The notes: generated by a model not told the origin, from the letters alone. Positions 8,244-18,343 are shown, counted from the stretch's first letter. The stretch: 64,000 nucleotides of DNA from Arthrobacter caoxuetaonis (GCF_023921125.1 NZ_CP099466.1:1550001-1614000); one strand, 5' to 3'. Program-made: numbers and translations.

Positions 8244-9251
8244 ATGACTTTTCCCGACGGCCTGCAGCTGCCCGGAAACGAGACGGGGTTGTCCTGGCGG
8301 TCCATCACGCCGGCCGACCTTGATGACTGGTATGCACTGACCCGGCGGATCGTGGCAGAAGACAAACCGGGCTGGGCCGAAGAGCGTGCCGACCTGGAAC
8401 ATGTCCTGTCCCGGTCCAGTGACGATCCGGCGCGGGACACCATCGTGGGCCTGGACCCGGACGGCGTGCCCAGGGCCTTCGGCGGCGTAAGCGTCAACCC
8501 GGATTCCGTGCGGGTGTCGGGGTTCGGCGGCGTGGACCCGCAGTGGCGGCGGCGCGGAATCGGCACCGCCGTCTTCCGGTGGCAGGAGGCACGGGCGAAG
8601 CAGCGCGTCCAGGACCGCCGGGGCGGCCAGCCCGTGCTTCGAAGCTACGCAGAAGCAAACAACCCCTCCGCCGTCGCCCTTCTGGAATCAGCGGGAGCTC
8701 GGATCGTGCGGTATTTCACGGAGATGACCCGCCCGCTGGCCGGTGAGCTTCCCGAGGTGCCGCTGCCGGAAGGACTCTCCTTCGTGACCTTCTCCGAGGA
8801 GCTGTCAGAACGCTTCCGGCTGGCCCACAATGAAGCTTTCCAGGACCACTGGGGCAGCGAGCCGAGGGACCAGGAGAGCTGGACGTTCACGGTCAGCCAT
8901 CCGCAGTTCCGGGCCGACTGGAGCTTCGCCGTGGTGGAGGAGTCTTCCGGCGGCATAGCCGCCTACCAGCTCGCGAGCTTCGATCCCGAATCCAAGGAGA
9001 TCCTCGGCTACACCGAGGGGTACACGGAGCTGCTGGGCGTGCTGCGCGGCTGGCGCGGCATGCGGATCGCCCCGGCGATGCTGTCTGAGGCCATGCGCCG
9101 GTTCCGGGACTCAGGCATGGAGAACGCCGGACTTGGGGTGGATACGGAAAACCCCTCCGGAGCCCTGAAGATCTATGAACAGCTCGGCTACAGGCCGGTG
9201 AGCCGCCAGGTTGTGTTCGACAAGCCGCTGGCTGCCGGTTCCGCTGCCTAG
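8244..9251 (+). CDS. Tandem-domain GNAT N-acetyltransferase
   Basis: A 335-residue protein with two GNAT folds. The first (about 1-165) has the acetyl-CoA-binding stretch VDPQWRRRGIGTAVFRW. The second (about 175-330) has a weaker version, LGVLRGWRGMRIAPAMLSEA, and the typical C-terminal strand motif ENPSGALKIYEQLGYRPV. Tandem GNAT architecture is shared with mycothiol synthase MshD, but the sequence does not let me assign that substrate, so the acceptor is unknown. It starts five bases after the cydDC stop, apparently with its own leaderless promoter, and its stop overlaps that of the convergent DtxR-family gene by four bases. Confidence 0.8.
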   Translation: MTFPDGLQLPGNETGLSWRSITPADLDDWYALTRRIVAEDKPGWAEERADLEHVLSRSSDDPARDTIVGLDPDGVPRAFGGVSVNPDSVRVSGFGGVDPQWRRRGIGTAVFRWQEARAKQRVQDRRGGQPVLRSYAEANNPSAVALLESAGARIVRYFTEMTRPLAGELPEVPLPEGLSFVTFSEELSERFRLAHNEAFQDHWGSEPRDQESWTFTVSHPQFRADWSFAVVEESSGGIAAYQLASFDPESKEILGYTEGYTELLGVLRGWRGMRIAPAMLSEAMRRFRDSGMENAGLGVDTENPSGALKIYEQLGYRPVSRQVVFDKPLAAGSAA

Positions 9252-9916
9252 GCCGGAACCACCCAGATGGCTTCAGCAGCGGGCAGTCCGAGCTCCACCC
9301 GGCCGCCGCTGCGCTCAAGCGTCAGGGTGCCCGCATAGGTTTGCCGTTCGACGATGCTCAGTTCGGCGTCGAGGCCCAGCCCCATGCCGCTCAGGTAGCG
9401 CAGCAGGTCCGGGCTGGTGTCCGACACCCTGGCAATACGCAGGGGCCTGCCGGGCTCGCTCTGGCTGAGCCGCGCAGCGTCCAGCGGCGGCAGGCTGCCG
9501 TCACGGTCGGGAATCGGATCACCGTGGGGGTCGCGGACCGGGTGGCCGAGGCGGACCGCCAGCGCCTCCACCATCTTGTCCGAGACAGCGTGCTCCAGGT
9601 TCTCTGCTTCGTCGTGGACCTCATCCCAGCCGTAGCCGAGGTATTCGACAAGGAAGGTCTCGATCAGCCGGTGACGGCGGACCATGGTTACCGCAGCCTG
9701 CTCACCCTCCGGCGTCAAGGCCACTGAGCCGTAACGTGCGTGCGTCAGGAAACCCTGGGCAGCCAGCTTCTTCACTGCCTCTGACACTGAGGAAGGAGAG
9801 AACCCAAGATGGGCGGAGAGGGCAGAGACCGTTACCGGTTTGTCCGTCCATTCCTGGGCTGTCCAGATGACTTTCAGATAGTCCTCTGCAGCGCTGGTCA
9901 GTGCTTTGTTTTCCAC
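9248..9916 (-). CDS. DtxR/MntR-family metal-dependent transcriptional regulator
   Basis: A 222-residue regulator from the preferred GTG at 9916, which has AAGGTGG six bases upstream; the open frame reaches 10003 without better support. It has an N-terminal winged helix (SALSAHLGFSPSSVSEAVKKL as the helix-turn-helix), a dimerisation domain with metal-ligand candidates in HRLIETFLVEYLGY and HDEAENLEH, and a C-terminal FeoA/SH3-like domain. Length and domain order match DtxR/IdeR/MntR proteins, which repress iron- or manganese-uptake genes when metal is bound. The metal cannot be decided by eye. It is divergent from csoR, with 150 bp between, so metal-responsive regulators for two metals share this region. 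Confidence 0.87.
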   Translation of the reverse strand: MENKALTSAAEDYLKVIWTAQEWTDKPVTVSALSAHLGFSPSSVSEAVKKLAAQGFLTHARYGSVALTPEGEQAAVTMVRRHRLIETFLVEYLGYGWDEVHDEAENLEHAVSDKMVEALAVRLGHPVRDPHGDPIPDRDGSLPPLDAARLSQSEPGRPLRIARVSDTSPDLLRYLSGMGLGLDAELSIVERQTYAGTLTLERSGGRVELGLPAAEAIWVVPA

Positions 9917-10008
9917 GCGTACCACCTTACGCCAGGGGTGGCTTGAGCCATTCAGGCCGGAGCCCCGTCCTTGCCGCCTGGTCCAAGGAGTTTTCACGTG
10001 CACCGGGA

Positions 10009-10029
10009 ATATACCGGAGGGGGGTATAT
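10009..10029. promoter_or_regulatory. CsoR-type copper operator
   Basis: An inverted repeat, ATATACC (10009-10015) and GGTATAT (10023-10029), surrounds a G-rich spacer GGAGGGG. The reverse strand reads ATACCCCCCTCCGGTAT, the format known for CsoR operators. It lies 40 bp before csoR, so it probably gives copper-relieved autorepression of csoR-copZ-copA. Confidence 0.8.
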
Positions 10030-10068
10030 GTTGTGGACGTAGAAGGGGTCGAAAGGAAGGCGGAGGCC

Positions 10069-10392
10069 ATGGAGGCAGCAGTGGAGCACGCGGCTGAACC
10101 CCGCGGGTACGCGGGGGACAAGGAAGCCTATCTGCGGCGGCTGAAGCGGATCGAAGGCCAGGTGCGGGGGATTGCCCGCATGGTGGACGAGGACCAGTAC
10201 TGCATCGATGTCCTGACCCAGGTATCGGCGGTCACCAAGGCACTGCACGCCGTCAGCCTCGGCCTCGTTCAGGACCACATATCGCACTGCGTTGTCTCGG
10301 CTGCACGGGAAGCCGATGCAGCGGGGGATCCGCGCATTGTGGACGCAAAAGTGCAGGAAGCAACCGACGCCATTGGGCGCCTCATCCGCTAA
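10069..10392 (+). CDS. csoR: Copper-sensing repressor CsoR
   Basis: A 107-residue all-helical repressor of the CsoR/RcnR family from the ATG at 10069, which has GGAGG just upstream; the frame is open from 9901 but the operator lies in that part. LRRLKRIEGQVRGIARMVDEDQYC is read here as the classic family core in segments: RLKRIEGQVRGI then the Cu(I)-ligand Cys after DQY, followed by the His and Cys of HISHCVV. This C-H-C triad is the copper site of true CsoR rather than of nickel or sulfide homologues. Copper binding releases the operator at 10009-10029. The gene leads a copper export operon with copZ and copA. Confidence 0.92.
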   Translation: MEAAVEHAAEPRGYAGDKEAYLRRLKRIEGQVRGIARMVDEDQYCIDVLTQVSAVTKALHAVSLGLVQDHISHCVVSAAREADAAGDPRIVDAKVQEATDAIGRLIR

Positions 10393-10448
10393 AGGCTGCG
10401 GCGGACCTAACAGGCAACAGATATGGGCAACGTCCCGGAAGGACCACC

Positions 10449-10661
10449 ATGAACACGGAACTGAACATCTCGGGGATGACCTGCGGGCACTGCGTAGCAT
10501 CCGTTACTGAAGAACTCACCGCGATCGGCGGGGTGGAGGACGTCAAAGTCGACCTGCAGCCGGAAGGGATTTCCACCGCAGTCATCACCTCCACCGAACC
10601 CATCGCCCCCGAGATCCTGAGCGAAGCAGTGGCTGAAGCCGGCTACACAGTCGTCGGCTAG
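10449..10661 (+). CDS. copZ: Copper chaperone (HMA-domain protein)
   Basis: A 70-residue single heavy-metal-associated domain protein with the Cu(I)-binding motif GMTCGHC near the N-terminus, the normal size for CopZ. It binds Cu(I) in the cytosol and hands it to the P-type ATPase encoded next, and may also feed CsoR. A GGAAGGA ribosome site lies seven bases before the ATG. It lies 56 bp after csoR and 15 bp before copA, consistent with a single copper-induced transcript. Confidence 0.93.
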   Translation: MNTELNISGMTCGHCVASVTEELTAIGGVEDVKVDLQPEGISTAVITSTEPIAPEILSEAVAEAGYTVVG

Positions 10662-10676
10662 GCAGAGAGGACACCC

Positions 10677-12914
10677 ATGGCAACCCGAGAACGGCAGCAC
10701 GTCGGCGCAGAACGCGAGGTGTCGCTGGATATCCAGGGGATGACGTGCGCTTCCTGCGTCAACCGCGTGGAGCGCAAGCTGGGGAAGATCGACGGCGTCA
10801 CCGCCAGCGTTAACCTCCCGCTGCACTCGGCCCACGTGCGGGTGCCTGCCGGGGTGAGCGATAAGGACCTCCTGGACACCGTCGCGGCCGCCGGCTATTC
10901 CGCAACCGTGGCCGTGCCCGAAGGCGCGGACCATGAAGACCATATGGCGCACGGCGGAACTGCTGCGCAGCTGCGTCCGCGGCTCATAACTGCCGCTGCA
11001 CTCACCGTTCCGGTGCTCCTGGTCTCCATGGTCCCGGCGTTCCAGTTCCCCAACTGGGGCTGGGTCGTTGCCGCCCTGGCCTTGCCGGTCGTTCTGTGGT
11101 CGGCGTGGCCGTTCCACCGTGCGGCCGCCGTCAACGCGCGCCATCTGGCCTCCACGATGGATACGCTGGTTTCCCTTGGCGTCAGCGCTGCGTACCTGTT
11201 CTCGCTCGGCGAGCTCATCGCAGACCCTGCGCTGACGGCCGATCCGGGGATGGCGGAGGGCGGGAACCTCTACTTCGAAGTCGCCGCCGTCGTCACCACG
11301 TTCCTGCTGCTGGGCCGGTTCCTGGAAGCGCGCGCCAAGAGCAGTGCCGCTGACGCCCTGACCTCCCTGCTGAGCCTCGGAGCCAAGGATGCCGTGGTGC
11401 TGCGCGGCGGACGCGAGGAACGTATTGCCGCCGGCGAGCTCGTTCCGGGAGACGTTTTCGTGGTCCGGCCGGGTGAAAAAGTAGCCACGGACGGAATCAT
11501 CGTGGACGGTGAATCCGCGATCGATGCGGCCCTGATCACCGGCGAATCCCTCCCGGTGGAAGTGCATCCGGGAGACCCCGTCACCGGAGCGACCGTCAAC
11601 ACGTCGGGACGGCTCCTGGTTCGGGCCACCCGGGTCGGCAGCGAAACCACCCTGGCCCAGATGGGCCGGCTGGTCAGTGCCGCTCAATCCGGCAAGGCAC
11701 CCATTGCGCGGCTGGCCGACAGGATCAGCTCGGTCTTCGTGCCGGTGGTGCTTGGCATCGCCGTCGTAACGTTCCTGCTGTGGCTGGTGCTAACCGGGGA
11801 CCTCCAAAGCGCATTCGTCTCGGCCGTGGCCGTCCTGGTCATCGCCTGCCCGTGTGCCCTGGGACTGGCGACCCCTGTCGGGCTCCTGACGGGTACCGGC
11901 AGGGGAGCGCAGCTGGGCATCCTGATCAAGGGCCCGCAGGTCCTTGAAGACACTCGAACCGTGGATACGATCCTGCTGGACAAGACCGGAACGGTGACCA
12001 CCGGGAAACTCTCGGTGGCACGGACTGTGCCGCTGTCCGGCGCCGGTGCCCCCGGCAACTCCGACGCGCTGCTCCGCCTGGCCGGCTCGGTGGAAAACGC
12101 CGGAGAACATCCGATTGCCCGCGCTATTGCCGCGGCCGCGGAAGCGGGCCCCAGGCTTGCCCCGGTGACCGGCTTCGTCTCCTCGCCCGGAGGCGGCGTC
12201 CGCGGAACGGTCGACGGACACCTCGTGATCGCCGGACGCCCCGGCTGGCTGGAGGAGAACGGCGTGCCGGTTGAGGCCGCGGCGCTGGAACTGCTGGAGA
12301 CCGAACAGATTTCCGGGGCCACTGCGGTGCTGGTGGCGGTTGACGGCACTGCCGCCGGAGTGATCAGCCTGCAGGACACTATCAAGGAAGGTTCCGCTGC
12401 CGCCGTCGCGCGCCTGGCTGCACTGGGGCTGCGCCCCGTGCTGCTGACCGGGGATAACGCCGTCGTCGCGGCGACCGTGGCACGGGAGGTGGGAATCCGC
12501 CCCGAAGACGTGCTCGCGGACGTCCGTCCGGAGGGCAAGGTGGAAGCGGTCCGCCGCTTCCAGTCACAGGGCGCCACCGTAGCCATGGCCGGTGACGGCG
12601 TGAACGACGCCGCGGCGCTGGCCCAGGCCGACCTCGGCATCGCCATGGGATCGGGCACCGATGCAGCGATGGCTGCCGCCGACCTGACAGTGATGGGCAG
12701 TTCCCTCGGCCAGGTAGCCACCGCGATCGAACTCTCGCGCCGGACCCTGCGCACCATCAAGGTCAATCTGTTCTGGGCGTTCTTCTACAACGCCGTCGGG
12801 ATCCCGGTGGCGGCCTTCGGGCTGCTGAACCCCATGATTGCCGGTGCGGCCATGGCCGCCAGCTCGGTCCTGGTAGTCGCGAACTCCCTGCGGCTGCGCA
12901 GCTTCGCCGGATAG
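10677..12914 (+). CDS. copA: Cu(I)-exporting P1B-type ATPase
   Basis: A 745-residue copper efflux pump. In order: one N-terminal HMA domain with GMTCASC at about residues 20-26, membrane helices, the TGES actuator motif, the transport-site CPC within ACPCALGLATP near residue 390, the phosphorylation motif DKTGT near 434, and GDGVNDAAAL near 638, then the final helix pair. The CPC motif and MTCASC domain place it with Cu(I) pumps. It exports cytosolic copper to the outside at the cost of ATP. RBS GAGAGGA precedes the ATG. It is last in csoR-copZ-copA and is followed by a strong hairpin. Confidence 0.95.
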   Translation: MATRERQHVGAEREVSLDIQGMTCASCVNRVERKLGKIDGVTASVNLPLHSAHVRVPAGVSDKDLLDTVAAAGYSATVAVPEGADHEDHMAHGGTAAQLRPRLITAAALTVPVLLVSMVPAFQFPNWGWVVAALALPVVLWSAWPFHRAAAVNARHLASTMDTLVSLGVSAAYLFSLGELIADPALTADPGMAEGGNLYFEVAAVVTTFLLLGRFLEARAKSSAADALTSLLSLGAKDAVVLRGGREERIAAGELVPGDVFVVRPGEKVATDGIIVDGESAIDAALITGESLPVEVHPGDPVTGATVNTSGRLLVRATRVGSETTLAQMGRLVSAAQSGKAPIARLADRISSVFVPVVLGIAVVTFLLWLVLTGDLQSAFVSAVAVLVIACPCALGLATPVGLLTGTGRGAQLGILIKGPQVLEDTRTVDTILLDKTGTVTTGKLSVARTVPLSGAGAPGNSDALLRLAGSVENAGEHPIARAIAAAAEAGPRLAPVTGFVSSPGGGVRGTVDGHLVIAGRPGWLEENGVPVEAAALELLETEQISGATAVLVAVDGTAAGVISLQDTIKEGSAAAVARLAALGLRPVLLTGDNAVVAATVAREVGIRPEDVLADVRPEGKVEAVRRFQSQGATVAMAGDGVNDAAALAQADLGIAMGSGTDAAMAAADLTVMGSSLGQVATAIELSRRTLRTIKVNLFWAFFYNAVGIPVAAFGLLNPMIAGAAMAASSVLVVANSLRLRSFAG

Positions 12915-12927
12915 CAGCAGCCACAGA

Positions 12928-12966
12928 CGAACGGCCGGGCCTGGAGATTCCAGGTCCGGCCGTTCG
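12928..12966. terminator. Bidirectional terminator between copA and parC
   Basis: An 18-bp stem (12928-12945 with 12949-12966, one G-T wobble) closed by a three-base GAT loop. It lies between the convergent ends of copA and the topoisomerase A gene. The only U-rich flanks are weak, as is usual at this GC content. Confidence 0.75.
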
Positions 12967-12978
12967 CGTTGCGGCTGC

Positions 12979-15465
12979 TTAGCTGAAGCTGGGTCCGATA
13001 TGCTCCACCGGGCTGGCCAGCGGTACGCCGGAACCGTCGCGCCGTCCGTGTTCGGTGGGCAGGGCCCGGGCGGTGCCGTTGGCTGCTGCCGCCTTGGCAG
13101 GACCATGCCCGGCCCAGGCCACCACCAGGGCGTCTTCGCCCTTGAGGAAACGGTGCGCGCGGACGCCTGCAGTTGCACGGCCCTTCGCGGGATACTCGGC
13201 GAAATCGGTCACCTTCACGGAGCCGCCGGGGGTGCCCGGCAGGGTCTCGGTGCCGGAGGCCACGGTCACCACGACGGCGGCGGGATCCCCGGCGGAGACG
13301 ACGCCGAAGAAGATGGCTTCATCCCCGTCGCTGATCTTCATGCCGGCAACACCGCCGGCGGTCCGTCCCTGCGGACGCACGGCCGAAGCGCTGAAGCGCA
13401 GCAGCTGGGCGCCCTTGGTGGCAAAGACCAGTTCGTCGTCGTCGTTCGCTGCGACGGCGGCGCCGATAACCTCGTCTCCGGGCTTGAGCGTGATGGCTTC
13501 CCAGTCATCGCGGTTCAGCGGGTAGTCGGGGTTGAGGCGTTTGGCGGTTCCCTTCCGGGTACCGAGTGCCAGCACCGCGTTGAGGGGCACCAGCCCAATA
13601 AGCTTCTCGCCCTTGGCCAGAGTCATGAACTCCTTGGCCGGAACACCGCCGGCCATATTCGGCAGGCCGGCGGTAGGCGGCAGGGCCGGCATATCCATCA
13701 CCTGGACGCGGATCATCCGGCCGGAGGATGTCACCGCTCCGATTTCGCCGCGGGCCGTGGTGGCCACGACGGAACGGAAGACGTCGTGGCGGGATCGCTG
13801 CCCGCCTTCGGCCAGGGGTTCCTGGTTGGACGTGCGGGCCAGCTGGCCGGAGGCCGAAAGGATGACCCAGCAGGGTTCGTCCGCGATCTGCAGCGGCAGG
13901 ACGGCCTTGGCGCCCTTGCCGGACTTCGCCGCCAGGGCATCAGATGCCACGGGGCCAACGGCCTCGGACTCCAGCAGGACCGTCCGCCGGGGCGTAGCGT
14001 ACTTGGCGGCCACTTCGCCGAGCTCGTCCGAGACCAGTTCACGCAGGCGTTCCTCGGAATCCAGGATGGCCTGGAGTTCCTCGATCGCCGCGCGCAGCTC
14101 CTCCTGCTCCTTCTCCAGCTCCAGCCGGGAGTACTTGGTCAGCTGGCGCAGGCGCAGCTCGAGGATGTGGTTGGCCTGGATCTCGGTCAAATCGTAGATG
14201 GACATGAGGCGGGTGCGCGCCTCCGCCGTCTCCTCGGAGGACCGGATGACCTGGATGACCTCGTCAATGTCGACGATGGCGATCAGCAGGCCTTCGACCA
14301 GGTGCAGGCGGTCCTTCTTGCGGCCCAGCCGGTAAGCCGTGCGGCGGCGGACGACGCCGAGCCGGTGGGACACGTAGACCTGGAGCAGTTCCACCAGGCC
14401 AAGGGTGCGGGGCTGCCCGTCCACGAGCGAAACGTTGTTGATGCCGAAGGAATCCTCCATCGGCGTGTAGCGGTAGAGCTGGGCCAGCACGGCCTTGGGG
14501 TTGAAGCCGTTCTTCAGCTCGATGACCAGGCGCAGGCCGTGCATGCGGTCCGTGAGGTCCACAACGTCGGAGATGCCCTGGAGCTTCTTGGAGGTGACCG
14601 CGTCCTTGATTTTCTCGATGACCTTTTCGGCACCAACCATGTACGGCAGTTCCGTGACCACCAGCCCGGTACGGCGGGCAGTGAGCTGTTCGATTTCCAC
14701 CTTGGCGCGGGTCTTGAAGGAGCCGCGTCCGGTCGCGTATGCGTCGCGGATGCCGTCCAGGCCCACGATCCGTCCGCCGGACGGCAAATCCGGTCCCGGC
14801 ACGAAGCGCATGATGTCCTCGAGGGTTGCCTCGGGGTGCCGGATCAGGTGCTGGGCGGCTGCGATGACCTCGCCCAGGTTGTGCGGAGCCATGTTGGTGG
14901 CCATGCCCACGGCGATGCCGCTGGCGCCGTTGACCAGCAGGTTCGGGAACGCGGCGGGAAGGACCTCCGGCTGGGTGAGCTGGTTGTCATAGTTCGGGAC
15001 GAAGTCCACGACGTCTTCGTCGAGGTGGTCCGTCAGGGTCAGGGCAGCTGCCGCGAGGCGGGCCTCGGTGTAGCGCGAGGCGGCAGGACCGTCATCGAGG
15101 GAGCCGAAGTTTCCGTGTCCGTCGATCAGCGGCAGGCGCAGGGCCCAGTCCTGCGCCATGCGCACCATGGCGTCGTAGATCGCAGAGTCACCGTGCGGGT
15201 GCAGCTTGCCCATGACCTCGCCGACCACGCGGGCGCTCTTCACATGCCCCCGGTCCGGGCGCAGCCCCATCTCAGCCATCATGTAGAGAATCCGCCGCTG
15301 GACCGGCTTCAGCCCGTCGCGGGCGTCGGGCAGGGCACGGGAATAGATCACCGAGTACGCGTACTCGAGGAACGATCCCTCCATCTCGGTGGTGACATCA
15401 ATGTCGATGATGTTCTCGGCGATGGGTTCACCGGGACTGGGTACGGAGGCGGTGCGCCGGGCCAT
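12979..15465 (-). CDS. parC: Type IIA DNA topoisomerase subunit A (topoisomerase IV / gyrase A)
   Basis: An 828-residue DNA cleavage and rejoining subunit. The N-terminal part has the winged-helix region with [19 protein letters not shown] (the quinolone-resistance region) and the catalytic tyrosine in ASRYTEARL at residue 132. The C-terminal part is a beta-pinwheel DNA-wrapping domain. I do not see the gyrase-specific GyrA box (QRRGGKG form); a related position reads EGGQRSRHD. That, and the presence of a partner gene at the window start, favour topoisomerase IV, which decatenates chromosomes. The partner is on the opposite strand 12 kb away, so the two are not co-transcribed. Start is ATG with AAGGA upstream. 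Confidence 0.88.
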   Translation of the reverse strand: MARRTASVPSPGEPIAENIIDIDVTTEMEGSFLEYAYSVIYSRALPDARDGLKPVQRRILYMMAEMGLRPDRGHVKSARVVGEVMGKLHPHGDSAIYDAMVRMAQDWALRLPLIDGHGNFGSLDDGPAASRYTEARLAAAALTLTDHLDEDVVDFVPNYDNQLTQPEVLPAAFPNLLVNGASGIAVGMATNMAPHNLGEVIAAAQHLIRHPEATLEDIMRFVPGPDLPSGGRIVGLDGIRDAYATGRGSFKTRAKVEIEQLTARRTGLVVTELPYMVGAEKVIEKIKDAVTSKKLQGISDVVDLTDRMHGLRLVIELKNGFNPKAVLAQLYRYTPMEDSFGINNVSLVDGQPRTLGLVELLQVYVSHRLGVVRRRTAYRLGRKKDRLHLVEGLLIAIVDIDEVIQVIRSSEETAEARTRLMSIYDLTEIQANHILELRLRQLTKYSRLELEKEQEELRAAIEELQAILDSEERLRELVSDELGEVAAKYATPRRTVLLESEAVGPVASDALAAKSGKGAKAVLPLQIADEPCWVILSASGQLARTSNQEPLAEGGQRSRHDVFRSVVATTARGEIGAVTSSGRMIRVQVMDMPALPPTAGLPNMAGGVPAKEFMTLAKGEKLIGLVPLNAVLALGTRKGTAKRLNPDYPLNRDDWEAITLKPGDEVIGAAVAANDDDELVFATKGAQLLRFSASAVRPQGRTAGGVAGMKISDGDEAIFFGVVSAGDPAAVVVTVASGTETLPGTPGGSVKVTDFAEYPAKGRATAGVRAHRFLKGEDALVVAWAGHGPAKAAAANGTARALPTEHGRRDGSGVPLASPVEHIGPSFS

Positions 15466-15589
15466 GGGGTTCTTGCGTCCTTGTGGTTGTCGGAGTCTGT
15501 CGGGCGTTTGTCAGGAGTAATCAGGAACCAGCCGGAAGCCAGGTTGTGATTCGAACCAGTGTCGGTGGCGGGTTTCCGGAGATTCCCAC

Positions 15590-15595
15590 TAGGGT
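15590..15595 (+). promoter_or_regulatory. Candidate -10 box (TAGGGT) for leaderless Pat transcript
   Basis: TAGGGT matches TANNNT and is followed by exactly six bases and then the ATG at 15602. No ribosome-binding site is present, so the mRNA probably starts at the A of the start codon. Confidence 0.5.
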
Positions 15596-15601
15596 GAGTC
15601 T

Positions 15602-18343
15602 ATGGCGGAGCAGGGACAATACCCCGAATATTGGGAAGCAGATGTCGTGTTGCGGGACGGCGGTACAGGACACCTCCGTCCGGTTTCGCCGGCCGATACC
15701 GAGGCGTTGCAGGCCTTCCACATGCGTCAGTCCCAAAGCTCCATCTATCTTCGCTTCTTCACCTACAAGGCTAAACTGAGCAGCCGCGAGCTTAAGCGCT
15801 TTACCAACGTCGATTACCGGGACCGGGTTGCGTTTGTGATCACACTCGGCTCCGAAATCGTGGGAATCGGCCGCTACGACAGGCTCGATGACCCCACCGA
15901 GGCCGAAGTAGCGTTCAACATTTCGGATGACCACCAGGGCCGCGGGATCGGATCGATCCTGCTCGAACACCTCGCCGCCGCAGCCCGCGAGAACGGCATC
16001 CGCCGCTTCAGCGCCGAGGTGCTGCCCGAAAACCGCAAGATGCTCAGTGTCTTCGCTGATGCCGGCTACGAGGTCCGCCGTGCCTTTGACGACGGCGTCA
16101 TCGCCCTGGATTTCGATATCGATCCCACGGACAAGTCACGCGCCGTGATGGAATCACGGGAGCACCGCGCCGAGGCGCGCAGCGTTGCCGACCTGCTGGC
16201 GCCGTCGTCGATTGCCGTCATTGGCGCGAGCCGCGAATGGGGTTCGATCGGCTACCAGCTGATGGAGCACATTGTGGAGGGCGGGTTCACGGGGTCCGTG
16301 TACGCGGTGAATCCCGAAGCATTCGAACTTGCCGGGATGGTCTCCTACGGCAGGATTTCCGAGGTTCCGAAGCCCGTTTCCCTGGCCGTGATCGCCGTGC
16401 CCTATGAACAGGTGCTCGAGGTAGCGGATGAATGTGCCGCTGCGGGAGTGAAGCACCTGCTGGTGGTCAGCGCAGGGTTTGCCGACGGCGAGGCGGGCCT
16501 GGCCCGCCAGCGCACCCTGGTGCGCCAAGCCCGCGCCAACGGCATGCGCGTGGTGGGCCCCGCGTCCCTGGGCCTGATCAACACGCGCCCGGATATTTCC
16601 CTGAATGCCTCCATGGCTCCGGTGATGCCGCGGCGCGGCGGCCTGGGCCTGTTCAGCCAGTCAGCCGCCATCGGGGTGCTGCTCTATGCGGCAGCCCAGC
16701 GCCGGCAGCTGGGGCTGTCCTCCACGATTTCGGCTGGAAACAGGGCGGATGTGTCCGGCAACGACGCCATGCAGTACTGGGAGGACGACGCCGACACCCG
16801 GGTTGTGGGCCTGTACCTGGAGTCCGTGGGCAATCCCCGTAAGTTCTCCCGGATTGCCCGGCGCCTCGCGAGCATCAAACCGGTGATCGTCGCCAAGTCC
16901 GATGTCACGGGACTCCAGTTGCCGCCGGGCCACTCCGTGCGGATCACCCAGGCTCCGCAGGGCGCCCTCGATGCCATGCTGCGCCAGTCCGGGGTTATCC
17001 GGGTGGACACCAACGAACAGCTCATGGACGTTGCGCAGATAGCCTGCAGCCAGCCCCTTCCCCGGGGCAAGGGCCTGGCCATCCTCAGCAATTCCGCGGC
17101 CCTGGGACGGGTCCTGGCTGATGCTGCGGGAACCCTGGACCTTGAAATCGTCCACCTGCGGACCGACCTCACCCTGGACAGCGGCATGAGCGTGGCCCTG
17201 CCGGTGCTGAGGGAAGCGGTCGCCAAGGCACTGGCTGATGAAGCAGTGCACTCCGCCGTCGTCACGCTGCTGCCCTCGCCGGGCCTGACCAATGACCACA
17301 TTGCCCAGACCCTGCTTGACTCTGCCGATGAGGCCGGCAAACCGGTCGTCGCGGTCTTCACCGGGATCATGGACCCGGCGCAGCAGGCCGAGGGGGTCCT
17401 GGCGGTCCGCACGCCGAATGCCTCGGAAGCGCAGCAGGCACAGGTGCCGGAGGCCGAGGGGGAGCCCGCAGCGGAGCGGCCGTCCGGACTGCCGTGCTTT
17501 TCGAGTCCGGGAGCTGCCGTGAGCGCGCTGGCCTCGGTGGTGCGCTACACCGAGTGGGCGGGCCGGGAGCACGGCCATTTCACGATGCCCGCCGGGGTGG
17601 ACACGGACGCCGCGCATGCCTTCGTCAGCGCCCAGATGGCCCGGGTGGCCAACACGGAACTGCTGCGCCTTGGGCCCGGCGAAACTGCTGAGCTGCTGGG
17701 CTATTACGGCATCAAGCTGCTCCCGTCCCTTCCCTTCCGGACCGAAGACGAGGCCGTTGAAGCCGCTGACCAGCTGGGCTGGCCGGTGGTGGTAAAGACC
17801 ATGGATGAGACCCTGCGCCACCGGCTTGACCTGGGCGGGGTGCGGTTGAACATCGCCTCGGAGCAGTCGCTGCGCAGCAATATTTCCGAGATGCGTTCGG
17901 CCCTTGAGCCCTACGGCCGGTTCGAGCTCGAGGTGCAGTCCATGGCTCCATCCGGTCAGGGTTGCGTCCTGCGGGCCATCGAAGACCCGCTGCTGGGCCC
18001 CGTCCTGTCCTTCGGCATCGCCGGAGACGCCGTGAACCTGCTCGATGACTGGGCGCACGGCATTCCGCCGCTCACCGACGTCGACATTGCCGACCTGGTC
18101 CGGGCGCCCCGCGCCTCCCGCCGGCTGTTTGGCTACCAGGGCCTGCCCCGGGTCGACGTCGCAGCCCTGGAGGACGTCGTCGCCAGGCTGGCCCTGCTCA
18201 AGGACGAACACCCCGAGATTGCGCTGGTGGACATTAACCCGGTGCTGGTCTCCGTGCAGGGCGTTACGGTCCTCAGCGCGGACATCCGGCTGGGCAACCC
18301 GCAGCAGCGCACGGACAGTGCCCGCCGGGCGCTCCGGGACTAA
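15602..18343 (+). CDS. GNAT / NDP-forming acyl-CoA synthetase fusion, protein lysine acetyltransferase type
   Basis: A 913-residue protein with an N-terminal GNAT domain (about 1-180; acetyl-CoA loop DDHQGRGIGSILLEHL) followed by CoA-binding and succinyl-CoA-ligase-like domains (from IAVIGASREWGSIGYQL near residue 200) and an ATP-grasp domain in the last 230 residues. Family knowledge: this order is that of actinobacterial Pat proteins such as Streptomyces PatA, while Salmonella Pat/PatZ has the GNAT at the other end. Such enzymes acetylate lysines, often in acyl-CoA synthetases, and the synthetase-like part acts as a regulatory module. Target proteins here are unknown. The gene is monocistronic by position and appears leaderless. 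Confidence 0.85.
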   Translation: MAEQGQYPEYWEADVVLRDGGTGHLRPVSPADTEALQAFHMRQSQSSIYLRFFTYKAKLSSRELKRFTNVDYRDRVAFVITLGSEIVGIGRYDRLDDPTEAEVAFNISDDHQGRGIGSILLEHLAAAARENGIRRFSAEVLPENRKMLSVFADAGYEVRRAFDDGVIALDFDIDPTDKSRAVMESREHRAEARSVADLLAPSSIAVIGASREWGSIGYQLMEHIVEGGFTGSVYAVNPEAFELAGMVSYGRISEVPKPVSLAVIAVPYEQVLEVADECAAAGVKHLLVVSAGFADGEAGLARQRTLVRQARANGMRVVGPASLGLINTRPDISLNASMAPVMPRRGGLGLFSQSAAIGVLLYAAAQRRQLGLSSTISAGNRADVSGNDAMQYWEDDADTRVVGLYLESVGNPRKFSRIARRLASIKPVIVAKSDVTGLQLPPGHSVRITQAPQGALDAMLRQSGVIRVDTNEQLMDVAQIACSQPLPRGKGLAILSNSAALGRVLADAAGTLDLEIVHLRTDLTLDSGMSVALPVLREAVAKALADEAVHSAVVTLLPSPGLTNDHIAQTLLDSADEAGKPVVAVFTGIMDPAQQAEGVLAVRTPNASEAQQAQVPEAEGEPAAERPSGLPCFSSPGAAVSALASVVRYTEWAGREHGHFTMPAGVDTDAAHAFVSAQMARVANTELLRLGPGETAELLGYYGIKLLPSLPFRTEDEAVEAADQLGWPVVVKTMDETLRHRLDLGGVRLNIASEQSLRSNISEMRSALEPYGRFELEVQSMAPSGQGCVLRAIEDPLLGPVLSFGIAGDAVNLLDDWAHGIPPLTDVDIADLVRAPRASRRLFGYQGLPRVDVAALEDVVARLALLKDEHPEIALVDINPVLVSVQGVTVLSADIRLGNPQQRTDSARRALRD

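Noticed and set aside
9926-10003. Upstream extension of the DtxR-family protein to 10003
   Set aside because: It would begin close to the csoR operator and lacks a ribosome site; the GTG at 9916 has AAGGTGG at proper distance and gives the family length.
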